Assembly: GCA_017993775.1 (NCBI GenBank)
Contig: JAGOMA010000020.1
Coordinates: 1-64,000, forward strand
Origin: Chloroflexota bacterium
GTDB taxonomy: Bacteria; Chloroflexota; Anaerolineae; Promineifilales; Promineifilaceae
DNA: 64,000 bases
Reading direction: 5' to 3'
Made by a program: the position numbers and the translations under genes. The notes beneath the pieces were generated by a model, which worked only from the letters and a program-made list of their open reading frames with translations, searched no databases and was not told where the DNA came from. This document shows positions 34,517-44,546 of the stretch, piece by piece. Position 1 is the stretch's first letter, and every line of letters starts with the position of its first letter.

Positions 34517-36577
34517 ATGATGACCCAACAAAACCAACCCCCAGTCGCGGCCGTGACGCCGCAAGAATTGACGATTCACGACCATACGCGCATCGATAAT
34601 TATTACTGGCTGCGCGAAAAAGAAGACCCGGCCGTACTGGCCCACCTGGAAGCGGAAAATGCTTACACCCAGGCAATGATGGCGCACACGGCCGTTCTGC
34701 AGCAGCAGCTCTACGATGAAATGGTCGGCCGCATCCAGGAAACCGACAGCAGCGCGCCGGTGCGCCACGGCGGCTTCTACTACTACACACGCACCGAAGC
34801 AGGCCAGCAGTATGCCATCCACTGCCGCAAGCAGGGCAGCCTGGACGCCCCGGAAGAAATCCTGCTGGACGAAAACGCCCTGGCGGCAGGCGAAGCTTAC
34901 TTCCGCGTCGGCGTGACGCGCATCAGCCCCGACCACCGGCTGCTGGCCTACACCACCGACACCGCCGGCGGCGAGCGCTACACCCTACAGATTAAAGATT
35001 TGGCCACCGGCGAATTACTGCCCGACCGCGTGACCAACGTCAGCTACTCGCTGGCATGGGGCAACGACAACCGCACCCTGTTTTACACGGTGCAAGACGC
35101 GGCCTGGCGCGATTACAAAGCGCTGCGGCATGAACTGGGCACGGAAACGGCCGTTGACCCCCTCATCTACCACGAACCCGACGAGCTGTACCGGGTTTCG
35201 TTGGACAAAACCAAAGACGAGACCTACCTGCTGCTGGAAATCAACAGCAAAGAGACCAGCGAAGTGTGGGCGCTAGACGCCCACACGCCGTCCGGCAGCT
35301 TTTTCCTGATTGAGCCGCGCCGCGCCAACCGCCGCTACAGCGTGGCGCATCGCGCCGGGCAGTTTTACATCCTCACCAACGACGCCGCGCCCAATTACCA
35401 GATCGTCACCGCGCCGGTGGATGCGCCCGGTTTCGCCAACTGGCAGCCCTTCATCACCCACGACCCCGACAAGCTGCTGGAGGGGTTGGAGATGTTCACG
35501 GGGCATGTGGTGGTGTACGGCCGTTCCCTAGCCCTGCCCACCCTGGACATTCACGATTTTGCCAGCGGCCAAACCCGCGCCCTGACCTTCCCCGAAGCGG
35601 TCTACGCCACGCGCGGCGCGCCCAACCCCGAATTCGACGGCCGCACCTTCCGCTTCGTCTACACCTCCATGACCACCGCCGACAGCGCCTACGATGTGGA
35701 CCTGGACACGCTGGCCTGGACGCTGATCAAGCAGGAGCCGGTGCTGGGCGGCTACGACCCGGCCAACTATGAAACAGCGCGGGTATGGGCCACGGCCGTG
35801 GACGGCACACGCATCCCCATCTCCCTGCTTTACCAGAAAGGGCTGGTCCGCGACGGGCAAAATCCCTGCCTGCTGTACGGCTACGGCAGCTACGGGGCCA
35901 GCATGTCGCCCGCCTTCGACCAGAAGCGGCTCAGTCTGGTAGATCGCGGCTTCATCTGGGCCATCGCTCACATTCGCGGCGGCCAGGAAATGGGCCGCGC
36001 CTGGTACGATCAGGGCAAATTCCTGCATAAATCCAACACCTTCACCGATTTCATCGCCTGCGGCCGTCACTTGCTGGCCGAGGGCTACACGCAGCGGGCA
36101 AAGCTGGCCATCATGGGGCGCAGCGCGGGCGGGCTGTTGATGGGGGCCGTGCTGAATTTGGCGCCGGATTTGTGCCAGACGGCCGTGGCCGGCGTGCCCT
36201 TCGTCGATGTGGTCACGACCATGCTCGACGAATCCATCCCCCTGACGGTGGCCGAATTTGAAGAGTGGGGCAATCCCAAGGACAAGACCTTCTACGATGC
36301 CATGCTGGCCTATTCACCTTATGACAACTTGAAGGCGGGCATTTACCCCCACATCCTGGTCACGGCCGGGCTAAACGACCCGCGCGTGCAATATTGGGAA
36401 CCGGCCAAATGGGTGGCTAAACTGCGCGCGCTAAAAACCGACGACCACCGCCTGCTCTTCAAAGTCTTTATGGGCGCGGGCCACTTCAGCAGCAGCGGCC
36501 GGTATAATTATTTGAAGGATACGGCGTTTGAGTATGCCTTTATTTTGGATACGATAGAGATTAGAGATTGGAGATAG
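34517..36577 (+). CDS. ptrB: oligopeptidase B (S9A prolyl oligopeptidase family)
   Basis: The protein is 686 residues. An N-terminal beta-propeller (about 75-410) begins after HDHTRIDNYYWLREK. The alpha/beta-hydrolase domain has IAHIRGGQEMGRAWYDQGK, FTDFIACGRHLL and GRSAGG with catalytic Ser536. LNDPRVQYWEP supplies Asp621 and GAGHFSSSG supplies His656. It cuts short peptides, typically after basic residues in oligopeptidase B. There is no signal peptide, so it is cytoplasmic. The last residues (IEIRDWR) arise from a GAGATT heptanucleotide run. A second ATG three bases downstream may be the true start. Confidence 0.92.
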   Translation: MMTQQNQPPVAAVTPQELTIHDHTRIDNYYWLREKEDPAVLAHLEAENAYTQAMMAHTAVLQQQLYDEMVGRIQETDSSAPVRHGGFYYYTRTEAGQQYAIHCRKQGSLDAPEEILLDENALAAGEAYFRVGVTRISPDHRLLAYTTDTAGGERYTLQIKDLATGELLPDRVTNVSYSLAWGNDNRTLFYTVQDAAWRDYKALRHELGTETAVDPLIYHEPDELYRVSLDKTKDETYLLLEINSKETSEVWALDAHTPSGSFFLIEPRRANRRYSVAHRAGQFYILTNDAAPNYQIVTAPVDAPGFANWQPFITHDPDKLLEGLEMFTGHVVVYGRSLALPTLDIHDFASGQTRALTFPEAVYATRGAPNPEFDGRTFRFVYTSMTTADSAYDVDLDTLAWTLIKQEPVLGGYDPANYETARVWATAVDGTRIPISLLYQKGLVRDGQNPCLLYGYGSYGASMSPAFDQKRLSLVDRGFIWAIAHIRGGQEMGRAWYDQGKFLHKSNTFTDFIACGRHLLAEGYTQRAKLAIMGRSAGGLLMGAVLNLAPDLCQTAVAGVPFVDVVTTMLDESIPLTVAEFEEWGNPKDKTFYDAMLAYSPYDNLKAGIYPHILVTAGLNDPRVQYWEPAKWVAKLRALKTDDHRLLFKVFMGAGHFSSSGRYNYLKDTAFEYAFILDTIEIRDWR

Positions 36578-36611
36578 TGGGAGACATTCAGTCTCCAATC
36601 TCCCTACCGTC

Positions 36612-37562
36612 ATGCCTGCCATTTCCATCATCATTCCGCATTTAAACGGCCGTCACCATCTCGACGACTGCTTTCAATCCCTGCGCCGCCAAACGTGGCG
36701 CGACTTTGAGTTGCTGCTGGTGGACAACGGCTCCACCGACGGCACACAGGCTTACGTCGCCGAGCATTACCCGGAGGTCAGGCTCATTCAATTGCCGGAA
36801 AACCGCGGCTTTACCGGTGCGTGCAACGCCGGCTGGCAGGCCGCCCAGGGCGAGATCATCATCCTGCTGAACAACGACACGGAAGCCGATCCGGAATGGC
36901 TGGCAAAGGTAAAGGCCGCGTTTGAAAGGCATCCGCGCGCGGGCAGCATCGCCAGCAAGATGCTGCTTTTCGACCGGCGCGACCATCTGCACACGGCCGG
37001 CGATTTTTACCGCGTGGACGGCATCCCCGGCAACAGGGGCGTGTGGCAGGCAGACGTGGGCCAGTTCGACCAGGAGGAAATGGTTTTCAGCGCCTGCGGC
37101 GGCTCGTCGGCTTACCGGCGGGCGCTTTTGGATGAGATTGGCTTTCTGGACGACGACTTTTTCTTTTCCTGCGAGGATGTGGACGTGGGCTGGCGGGCGA
37201 ATCTGGCCGGTTGGGAGGTGTGGTATGCGCCCACGGCCGTTGTCTACCACAAACTCAAAGCCACCGGCGGGGCAGTGACCGGCAGTTATTACGACGGCCG
37301 TAACTTCCTCTACCTCATCTGGAAAAACTACCCATCCGGCCTGCTGCGGCAAAACTGGCGGCTCATCGCCCGCGCCCAACTTAACATAACCAGGGAAGCG
37401 CTGCGCCATTGGCGCGGCGAAGCGGCCCGCGCCCGGCTGCGCGGCCAGGCCGCCGGGTTGTGGGGCGTCTTCAAAATGTGGCCCAAACGCCGCCGCGTGC
37501 AGGCGCTGCGCCGCCTGGATGACCAGACTTTGCTGAGTCGTCTGACCCAGCCGCCGCTTTAG
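36612..37562 (+). CDS. family 2 glycosyltransferase (rhamnosyltransferase-like)
   Basis: The protein is 316 residues. The GT-A fold motifs are SIIIPHLNGRHHLDDCFQSLRRQT, LLVDNGSTDGTQAY, NRGFTGACNAGWQAA and LLNNDTEADPEWL (DxD-like). The acceptor part has GGSSAYRRALLDEIGFLDDDFFFSCEDVDVGWRANLAGW. This pattern is shared by WbbL-type rhamnosyltransferases. The rfbD-like gene upstream fits a nucleotide-rhamnose donor, but the specificity is inference. Confidence 0.85.
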   Translation: MPAISIIIPHLNGRHHLDDCFQSLRRQTWRDFELLLVDNGSTDGTQAYVAEHYPEVRLIQLPENRGFTGACNAGWQAAQGEIIILLNNDTEADPEWLAKVKAAFERHPRAGSIASKMLLFDRRDHLHTAGDFYRVDGIPGNRGVWQADVGQFDQEEMVFSACGGSSAYRRALLDEIGFLDDDFFFSCEDVDVGWRANLAGWEVWYAPTAVVYHKLKATGGAVTGSYYDGRNFLYLIWKNYPSGLLRQNWRLIARAQLNITREALRHWRGEAARARLRGQAAGLWGVFKMWPKRRRVQALRRLDDQTLLSRLTQPPL

Positions 37563-37679
37563 CCACGAATTCCTGACGGCCGTCTAAACGCCGGTTGACG
37601 GGTCATATGAGGGCGGGTAAGATTGCAATTCTGGTCTAGAAACCAGTGGAACTTGGCTATGGAAAGAAGAGAAGAAGAC

Positions 37680-38459
37680 ATGCAACCCTATCTATCCGTT
37701 ATCATACCCGCCTACACGGAAGAGAAACGCATCGGCAAAACGCTAGAGGCTGTTTACGATTACCTTCGCGCACAGACCTTTAGCTGGGAACTGCTGATTG
37801 TGCTGGATGGCCCAACCGACAACACGCCGGCCATCGTAGCGGACTTCGCGCAGGGCAAAGCCGGCATTCGCTGGATCGATCGCCGGCAAAACCGGGGCAA
37901 AGGCTACTCCGTGCGCCAGGGCATGCTGGCCGCCCGTGGCAAAATCCGCCTCTTCACCGACGCCGACAATTCCACCGACATGACCCATTTTGACCGCATG
38001 AAACCATTGTTTGAGAAAGGAGCCAACGTCGTCATTGCCTCGCGTGATGCCAAAGATGCCCCCACGGCCCGGCAGGCAGTACCGCAGCCTTTTTACAAAC
38101 GTTTTTTGGGCAATGCGGGCAACTTGTTCATCCAATTGATGGTTGTGCCGGGCATTTGGGACACGCGCTGCGGCTTCAAGGCGTTTTCGGCCGAAGCGGC
38201 GCAAAAGGTGTTTGCGGCGGCGCGCATGGATGGCTGGAGCTTCGACGACGAGTCGCTGGCCCTGGCCCGCCGCACTGGTTACCAAATCCAGGTCGTCGGC
38301 GCAGACTGGAACGACGCCGAGGGCACACACGTGAGCAAACTGGATTATTTCAAGAACATCGCCGAAGCGGTGCGGATTCGCTGGTATTTGCTCTCCGGCG
38401 TCTACAATCGCCCGTCGGAAGCAATGGACCTGTCCAAAGTCACCATTCATCATACCTGA
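37680..38459 (+). CDS. family 2 glycosyltransferase, dolichyl-phosphate-glucosyltransferase-like
   Basis: The protein is 259 residues from ATG 37680; a start at 37659 would add seven charged residues. Motifs are YLSVIIPAYTEEKRIGKTLEAV, LLIVLDGPTDNTP, NRGKGYSVRQGMLAARG and FTDADNSTD (DxD). DTRCGFKAFSAEAAQKVF and GWSFDDESLALARRTGY follow. This matches ALG5/DPM1-type enzymes that load a sugar onto a polyprenyl phosphate. There is no C-terminal membrane domain. GTGTGGA heptanucleotides follow the stop. Confidence 0.85.
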   Translation: MQPYLSVIIPAYTEEKRIGKTLEAVYDYLRAQTFSWELLIVLDGPTDNTPAIVADFAQGKAGIRWIDRRQNRGKGYSVRQGMLAARGKIRLFTDADNSTDMTHFDRMKPLFEKGANVVIASRDAKDAPTARQAVPQPFYKRFLGNAGNLFIQLMVVPGIWDTRCGFKAFSAEAAQKVFAAARMDGWSFDDESLALARRTGYQIQVVGADWNDAEGTHVSKLDYFKNIAEAVRIRWYLLSGVYNRPSEAMDLSKVTIHHT

Positions 38460-38535
38460 GTGTGGCGTGTGGAGTGTGAGGTGCGGAGTGCAAAACGACG
38501 CCTGATCACCTTGTCACTTTGTGGCCCTATCGACC

Positions 38536-39162
38536 ATGGCTACGTTAGAGATTGAAACGGCCGTTCTGGCCGCCACCCCCTACCGCTACATCGCCGGACT
38601 GGATGAGGCCGGGCGCGGCGCATTAGCCGGGCCGGTCGCCGCCGCCGCCGTGATGTTGCCGCTGGACAACCCCGACGCTCTGGACGTTTTGCGTGAGGTC
38701 AACGATTCCAAGCAGTTGTCGGCCAAAAAGCGCGATGTGCTGTTCGACCTGATCACGCAACATGCCCTGGCTTATGGGATTGGCCTGGAATCGGCCGAAG
38801 TCATTGACGAGATAGGCATTTTGCCGGCCACGAAGCTGGCAATGCAAACGGCCGTGTCCCAACTGCACCCCACCGCTGAATATTTGCTGATAGACGGCCG
38901 TATCCGTCTCAAATCCATCCCACTGCCCCAACAAGCCATCATCCGCGGCGACAGCCTCAGCCTCAGCATTGCCGCCGCCTCCATCCTGGCAAAAGTCACC
39001 CGCGACCGCCTCATGATCCAGCTAGACCCTCATCATCCGCAATACGGCTTTGCTCAACACAAAGGGTATGGAACCGCCATGCACCTGGCCGCTCTGGAGA
39101 AATTCGGCCCCACGCCCCACCATCGCCACTCTTTTGCCCCCATGCGCCACACCTTGCTCTAA
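38536..39162 (+). CDS. rnhB: ribonuclease HII
   Basis: The protein is 208 residues from ATG 38536; a GTG at 38521 is less likely. Motifs are [24 protein letters not shown] (Asp-Glu metal ligands), [22 protein letters not shown] and [48 protein letters not shown] closes the pattern. It removes RNA from RNA-DNA hybrids and misincorporated ribonucleotides. It stands alone before the MarR locus. Confidence 0.95.
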   Translation: MATLEIETAVLAATPYRYIAGLDEAGRGALAGPVAAAAVMLPLDNPDALDVLREVNDSKQLSAKKRDVLFDLITQHALAYGIGLESAEVIDEIGILPATKLAMQTAVSQLHPTAEYLLIDGRIRLKSIPLPQQAIIRGDSLSLSIAAASILAKVTRDRLMIQLDPHHPQYGFAQHKGYGTAMHLAALEKFGPTPHHRHSFAPMRHTLL

Positions 39163-39179
39163 ACCATTCGCCGTTTGCC

Positions 39180-39258
39180 TGAACAAACCATAAGAGACAC
39201 TGGTGCTTAATAGTTCTATGGCGTACAATTCCATGCTGTACTGAATGAACAAACCATA
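39180..39258 (+). promoter_or_regulatory. 13-bp direct repeats upstream of the MarR gene
   Basis: TGAACAAACCATA occurs exactly at 39180-39192 and 39246-39258, flanking a TACAAT -10-like word (39224-39229). This is a candidate operator for the MarR protein. The second copy also overlaps its ribosome binding region. Confidence 0.45.
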
Positions 39259-39267
39259 GGACAAACC

Positions 39268-39804
39268 ATGAGTCAGAGCAACCATTGGCTAGATAACCAG
39301 GAGCGCCGCGCGCGTTGGATGGCTTTCATCCAATCTCTCAGCCCGGAAATTGATCCGCAGACCATTCGTCTGATGGATGAACTGCGCGCCGCGTCACGAT
39401 CCATTTACCAGATCGGCGAATCCAGCGTCGACGAGTTGGGGCGCTCGTTTGCGCAATATCGTATTCTGATGCACCTGTTTTTCGCCGAACAAATGGGTGA
39501 TCGGGACAATTTAAACCCTTCGGAGATCAGCGAACGGCATGGCGTCAGCCGCAACACGGTGAGCGCGTTAATTCGTACGCTGGAGGAAGACGGCCTGATT
39601 ATCCGCACGCTGGACCCCCACGATCGGCGTAAATTTAACATTGGGCTGACGGATAACGGCCGTGAACTCGTCCGAGATCATGCCCGCCAACATTTTCAGA
39701 CCATTGGTCGCTGCTTCACCAACCTCTCACCCACTGAACGAGACACGCTGAGTCAGTTACTCGCCAAACTCAATACGCAAACCCAGTTAAACACCAACCG
39801 TTAA
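39268..39804 (+). CDS. MarR-family transcriptional regulator
   Basis: The protein is 178 residues. A winged helix lies at about 80-145 (LNPSEISERHGVSRNTVSALIRTLEEDGLIIRTLDPHDRRKFNIGLTDNGREL), flanked by dimerisation helices. The wing sequence D-x-x-D-R-R-K is typical of MarR. It lies 33 bases before two ABC exporter genes, so it probably controls them and itself in response to a drug or lipid ligand. Confidence 0.9.
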   Translation: MSQSNHWLDNQERRARWMAFIQSLSPEIDPQTIRLMDELRAASRSIYQIGESSVDELGRSFAQYRILMHLFFAEQMGDRDNLNPSEISERHGVSRNTVSALIRTLEEDGLIIRTLDPHDRRKFNIGLTDNGRELVRDHARQHFQTIGRCFTNLSPTERDTLSQLLAKLNTQTQLNTNR

Positions 39805-39836
39805 CTTGGCCATTCGAAAGCTTTAAGGAGATTCTT

Positions 39837-41768
39837 ATGCAACTAGCTCAGAAGGATAATCAGTCACGCCCTGGCAACGGCCGTCCCGACGGTAATCGCC
39901 GTGGTGGACGGCCGGGTCGCGGCGGCAACAAGTCGCTAGGCCGGGCCATCAGGTATGTAGGGGTTTATCCAAAATTGGCGATAACGGCCGTAATCACCCT
40001 CTTCATCGCCACCGCCGCCCAATTAGCCGTCCCGCAGTTGGTGCAAAACATCATCGACACCATCGTCACCAACAGCACCAACAAAACCATCCTTGAACTG
40101 CCCGCCAACGTGCAGCAGGTCGTTGCGCAGCGCATGGGGCTGGATTTAGGCGCCATGCAGCTAGAACTGGACAACGCCCTGACCGCCTTGTTCTACGTCA
40201 CGCTGGCTGTGGTAGCTTTTGCCTTCGCCCGCGGGCTGTTCACCTTTGCCCACACCTACCTCTCGCAGGCGCTATCGGAAAACATCGCCTTCGAACTACG
40301 CCAGGATTTATTCGCCAAAATCCAGCGCCTCAGCTTCAGCTACCACGATAAAAACCGCACCGGCCAGCTCATGATCCGCGCCACCGACGACGTGGAAAAA
40401 CTGCGCCTCTTCCTGGGGCAAGGGCTGCTAATGGCTTTGCAGGCCTTCATCCTGCTCACCGGCACGCTGATCATCCTGATGCTGTCCAATTTCAAGCTCA
40501 CGCTGGTTATTTTACCGGTGCTGCCCCTGGCTCTTTTCATCTTCATGGGCTTTGGCGCTATCGCCCAACCCCTCTTCCGCGAAGCCCAAATTCGCCTCTC
40601 ACGGGTAAACACCATTCTGCAAGAAAATCTGGCAGGGCTGAAAGTGGTCAAAGCGTTCGCCAGCGAGCCGCGCGAGCAGGCGCGTTTTAGCGAAAGCATC
40701 GATTCGGAACTGGACCAACGAATCCGGATCAGCCGCACGTTTTCCTTTTTATTTCCGTTTATCTTCTTGATCGCCAACCTGGGGCAGGCCGCCATTCTTT
40801 ATTTTGGGGGCGTGCAAATTGTGAATGGCACGTTGACACTGGGCGAATGGCAAAAATTCAGCCTGTATCTCACGTTTGTGTTTATTCCCATGGGCCAGTT
40901 AGGCATGATTATTAACCTGATGGCTCAGGCTTCGGCCAGCGCCTCGCGGGTCTTCGAGATTTTAGACGCCAAAAATGATGTGGAGAACAAGCCGGACGCG
41001 CTGGAATTGGAAACGGTAGACGGCCGTATCCAATTTGAAAACGTCACCTTCCGCTATTTTGGCGGCGGCGAACCGGTGCTCAGCAACATCAGCTTCAACG
41101 CCGAGCCAGGCCAAACCATCGCCCTGCTGGGTTCCACCGGCAGCGGCAAATCGACGGTTATCAACCTCATCCCGCGCTTTTATGATGTGAGTAACGGCCG
41201 TATCCTCATCGACGGCCACGACATACGCGACGTAACCATCGAAAGCCTGCGCAAACACATCGGCATCGTCCTGCAAGAAACCACCTTGTTCAGCGGCACC
41301 ATCCGCGACAACATCGCTTTCGGCCGTCCCGACGCCACCAACGATGAAGTCACCGCCGCCGCCCAGGCCGCCGCCGCCCACGATTTCATCATCGGCTTCC
41401 CGGAAGGCTACGACACCCCGGTCGGTGAACGAGGCTCCACGCTCAGCGGCGGGCAAAAACAGCGCATCGCCATCGCCCGCGCCCTGCTCCTGGACCCCCA
41501 CATCCTCATCCTGGATGACTCCACCAGCAGCGTCGATCTAAACACCGAATACGTGATCCAAAAAGCCCTGGACAAGCTCATGCAAGGGCGCACCAGTCTG
41601 GTCATTGCTCAGCGCATCAGCACCGTGCTAAACGCCGACAAAATTATCGTGCTGGACAAAGGGCGCATTGCGGCCGTTGGCAACCACGAAGAACTGATGG
41701 AAAACAGCGCCATCTACGCCGAAATCTACCATTCCCAACTGGCCGAGGACGTGGTACTGGAAAAATAA
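39837..41768 (+). CDS. ABC exporter half-transporter A (degenerate ATPase site)
   Basis: The protein is 643 residues. A basic Gly/Arg-rich N-terminus (about 1-40) precedes six TM helices (to about 345) and the nucleotide-binding domain. That domain has Walker A GSTGSGKST, signature LSGGQKQR and Walker B ILILDDSTSSVD. The residue after the Walker B Asp is Asp rather than the catalytic Glu, as in the degenerate half of heterodimeric exporters such as BmrC/BmrD or TM287/288. It has TAAGGAG before the ATG and is followed by its partner. Confidence 0.93.
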   Translation: MQLAQKDNQSRPGNGRPDGNRRGGRPGRGGNKSLGRAIRYVGVYPKLAITAVITLFIATAAQLAVPQLVQNIIDTIVTNSTNKTILELPANVQQVVAQRMGLDLGAMQLELDNALTALFYVTLAVVAFAFARGLFTFAHTYLSQALSENIAFELRQDLFAKIQRLSFSYHDKNRTGQLMIRATDDVEKLRLFLGQGLLMALQAFILLTGTLIILMLSNFKLTLVILPVLPLALFIFMGFGAIAQPLFREAQIRLSRVNTILQENLAGLKVVKAFASEPREQARFSESIDSELDQRIRISRTFSFLFPFIFLIANLGQAAILYFGGVQIVNGTLTLGEWQKFSLYLTFVFIPMGQLGMIINLMAQASASASRVFEILDAKNDVENKPDALELETVDGRIQFENVTFRYFGGGEPVLSNISFNAEPGQTIALLGSTGSGKSTVINLIPRFYDVSNGRILIDGHDIRDVTIESLRKHIGIVLQETTLFSGTIRDNIAFGRPDATNDEVTAAAQAAAAHDFIIGFPEGYDTPVGERGSTLSGGQKQRIAIARALLLDPHILILDDSTSSVDLNTEYVIQKALDKLMQGRTSLVIAQRISTVLNADKIIVLDKGRIAAVGNHEELMENSAIYAEIYHSQLAEDVVLEK

Positions 41769-41869
41769 CGATGCCTGGCTGCCGCCTGACGGCTCACGAT
41801 CGATCAGGGTATTCACACACCCTGCAATCGTAAACCCGACATGCGAAATCCAAAATCGCGGAGATTCAT

Positions 41870-43897
41870 ATGTTTAATCGACAAGATCAACTTTTTACAA
41901 CCGAAGCACAAAAAGCCCGCAGCGTGAGCGCGACACTCAAACGGCTGGGTAAATATTTCCGGCCATATTCCGTGGTCCTGCTGGTGATTGCGGTCGTGGT
42001 CATTGCCAGCACCTACATGCAAGTCCTGATTCCCGATCTGACCGGGCAGCTGGTGGACTGCTATCTGACACCCTTCGCCGCCAGCTCAGCCATAGAAAGC
42101 CAGTTTGGCGGTAGTTTACCCATGGATCAACTGACCGGCGGGCAAAGCCAAAGCGATTCCGCCTCGAATTTCCAGAGCAACTGCTGGTACACCACGCCAA
42201 ATCTGACAGCTACCGCCGAAGAAACCATCGCCGGCATTGGCGTGCTCATCCTCATCGTTACCGGCCTGTACGTCGGCAATGCCATCCTCAGCGGCATCGG
42301 TTTTTACCTGATGAGCTGGGCTGGCTTTCGCGTTTTGCGCGATTTGCGGGCACAGGTGTTTGTCCACGTTCATCGTCTGTCGTTGGGCTATTTCACCCGC
42401 CACGAAGCCGGGGATGTGATGAGCCGTTTTACCAACGACATGGACACACTGTCGCAGGTAGTGGGTTTTGGCTTGCTGAGTGTGCTGCAAGGCGCGCTGC
42501 TCATTGTATGGACAATTTACGTCATGATGACCAAAAGCGTCTCGTTCGCCCTGATCAGTCTGGTGACCCTGCCGCTAATGTTCATTGTCACCCGCTGGTT
42601 TTCTAACCAGGCGCGTAAAGCATTCCGTGTCGCCCGGAAAGAGATAGGTTCCGTCAATGCCGACCTGCAAGAGAGCATTTCGTCGGTGCGCGAAGTTCAG
42701 GCCTTCAGCCGCGAACAGGAAAACATCGACCAGTTCCAGGTGAGCAATGCCGCCAACCGCGACGCCAACATCCGGGCGCAAGTCTTCACCAGCGCCCTGG
42801 CGCCGGCATTGGAAGCGCTGGGGTATGTCAGTCTGGCCATTGTGGCCGGTGTGGGCGGCTTCTACATTCTCGCCGGGCAAGACATGTTCGGCACGACGAT
42901 TTCGCTGGGCCTGATCATCACCTTTATTGCCTACACGCAGCAGTTCAACCGGCCGGTGCAGCAAATTTCGGTCTTGTGGACCAATATCCAGAGCGCTATC
43001 GCCGGCGCGGAGCGCATTTTTGGCCTGCTGGATGAAAATCCGGACGTTGTGGACAAGCCGAACGCCATCGACATGCCGCAAATTGAAGGGCATGTACGTT
43101 TTGAAAACGTGTGGGCGGAATACAATCCGGGCGAACCGGTGCTGAGGGGCGTAACCATTGAAGCGCAGCCCGGCCAAACGATTGCCGTGGTCGGCCCTAC
43201 CGGGGCGGGCAAGACGACCATTATCAACTTGCTGCCACGCTTTTGGGATGTTTCTCCGTCACCAGACGGCGCGATGAGCCGGTTAACCATTGACGGCTAC
43301 GACGTGCGCGATGTGACCCACGACAGTCTGCGTCGGCAGCTTGGCATTGTGCTGCAAGATTCGTTCTTGTTTAGCGATACGGTGGTGAATAATATCCGTT
43401 ACGGCCGTCCCGACGCCAGCGACGAGGAAGTGATGGCCGCCGCCAAACTGGCCCGCGCCGATACCTTTATCGACCGGCTGGAAAACGGGTACCAGACCGT
43501 TTTGGGCGAACGCGGCTCTGGCCTGAGCCAGGGACAGCGGCAGCTTTTGTCGATCGCCCGCGTGGCGCTCATCAACCCGCGCATTCTGATTCTGGACGAA
43601 GCCACCAGCAGCGTCGATACGCGCACGGAACGGGAAATCCAGATAGCCCTGGACCAACTTTTGGAAGGGCGCACCAGCTTTGTGATTGCCCACCGCCTGA
43701 GCACGATTCGTAACGCCGACCAGGTGTTGGTGCTGAATCAAGGTGAAATTATCGAACAGGGCACGCACAAAGAACTGCTGGCTGCACATGGATTTTATTA
43801 TGACCTGTACATGAGCCAGTTCCGCCGACAGGTGGAAGAAACGGACGAGGACGAAGCGCTGGAAGACACGGACGCTTTCTTTGTTCCGGGGGATTAG
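41870..43897 (+). CDS. ABC exporter half-transporter B (catalytic ATPase site)
   Basis: The protein is 675 residues with six TM helices and an extracellular insertion of about 45 residues between TM1 and TM2 (after LVDCYLTPF). The nucleotide-binding domain has Walker A GPTGAGKTT, signature LSQGQRQL and Walker B ILILDEATSSVD with the normal catalytic Glu. The signature LSQGQ and the intact Glu complement half-transporter A. The pair probably exports hydrophobic drugs or lipids under MarR control. The C-terminal tail is strongly acidic. Confidence 0.93.
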   Translation: MFNRQDQLFTTEAQKARSVSATLKRLGKYFRPYSVVLLVIAVVVIASTYMQVLIPDLTGQLVDCYLTPFAASSAIESQFGGSLPMDQLTGGQSQSDSASNFQSNCWYTTPNLTATAEETIAGIGVLILIVTGLYVGNAILSGIGFYLMSWAGFRVLRDLRAQVFVHVHRLSLGYFTRHEAGDVMSRFTNDMDTLSQVVGFGLLSVLQGALLIVWTIYVMMTKSVSFALISLVTLPLMFIVTRWFSNQARKAFRVARKEIGSVNADLQESISSVREVQAFSREQENIDQFQVSNAANRDANIRAQVFTSALAPALEALGYVSLAIVAGVGGFYILAGQDMFGTTISLGLIITFIAYTQQFNRPVQQISVLWTNIQSAIAGAERIFGLLDENPDVVDKPNAIDMPQIEGHVRFENVWAEYNPGEPVLRGVTIEAQPGQTIAVVGPTGAGKTTIINLLPRFWDVSPSPDGAMSRLTIDGYDVRDVTHDSLRRQLGIVLQDSFLFSDTVVNNIRYGRPDASDEEVMAAAKLARADTFIDRLENGYQTVLGERGSGLSQGQRQLLSIARVALINPRILILDEATSSVDTRTEREIQIALDQLLEGRTSFVIAHRLSTIRNADQVLVLNQGEIIEQGTHKELLAAHGFYYDLYMSQFRRQVEETDEDEALEDTDAFFVPGD

Positions 43898-43900
43898 ATT

Positions 43901-43940
43901 GAGATAGAGATAGGAGACATACAGCTCCTATCTCCATCTC
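43901..43940 (+). terminator. hairpin after the ABC transporter genes
   Basis: A 16-bp stem with one mismatch (GAGATAGAGATAGGAG and its complement), an 8-base loop, then TTTT after a CG. It is built from inverted heptanucleotide-type repeats. Confidence 0.55.
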
Positions 43941-43960
43941 CGTTTTGGGTAGGGGCCGAG

Positions 43961-44482
43961 ATGAAGAAGTTTCCACGACGTACGTATCGCGGGGTGCGCG
44001 ATTTTTTAGGGGATGTGCGGTTTCCGTTGCAGAATCGGGTGAAATTGCGGCAGGCAATGGGCGGCGAGCTGGTCGATTTTGCTTTTCGGGAGCGGTTGAT
44101 GTTGGCGGTAACGGCCGTCAACGACTGCCGCTATTGTTCTTACTACCACGCCAAAGAAGCGCTGCGCGCCAACCTTTCCGAGGCCGAAATCCGGCAAATG
44201 CAAGATGGCATTGTCGATCTGGCTCCGGCGGAAGAGCTGCCTGCCCTGCTGTATGCGCAGCACTGGGCGGAGATGAACGGCCGTCCCGACCCTGAAGCGC
44301 GCCAAAAACTGATAGACACCTACGGCGCGGAAAAGGCGGAAGCCATCGAAATGGTCTTGCGCATGATCCGCACCGGCAACCTGCTGGGCAATACGGCCGA
44401 TTACTTTTTGTACCGGCTGTCGTTTGGGCGGCTGGGCGTATCGGAACGGGACCATGATCCAGCGGTGACCAACATGCGCTAG
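43961..44482 (+). CDS. AhpD-like carboxymuconolactone decarboxylase family protein
   Basis: The protein is 173 residues with AGGGG 6 bases before the ATG. The core motif is ERLMLAVTAVNDCRYCSYYHAKEAL, with the C-x-x-C-x-x-x-H arrangement of AhpD-like proteins, which serve as thiol peroxidase partners or related oxidoreductases. The rest is helical. It follows the exporter genes but is separated from them by a hairpin, so co-transcription is uncertain. Confidence 0.8.
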   Translation: MKKFPRRTYRGVRDFLGDVRFPLQNRVKLRQAMGGELVDFAFRERLMLAVTAVNDCRYCSYYHAKEALRANLSEAEIRQMQDGIVDLAPAEELPALLYAQHWAEMNGRPDPEARQKLIDTYGAEKAEAIEMVLRMIRTGNLLGNTADYFLYRLSFGRLGVSERDHDPAVTNMR

Positions 44483-44517
44483 GAGGCGAAGGGGAAACGG
44501 CCGTTTCCCCGCGCCTC
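44483..44517. terminator. long hairpin centred on ACGGCCGT
   Basis: GAGGCG, GGGGAAACGG / CCGTTTCCCC and CGCCTC form a stem of about 16 bp between convergent genes. The centre is the genome-wide ACGGCCGT word. Confidence 0.6.
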
Positions 44518-44546
44518 TCTATACCGCCAGAGTAATTGTGTCACCA

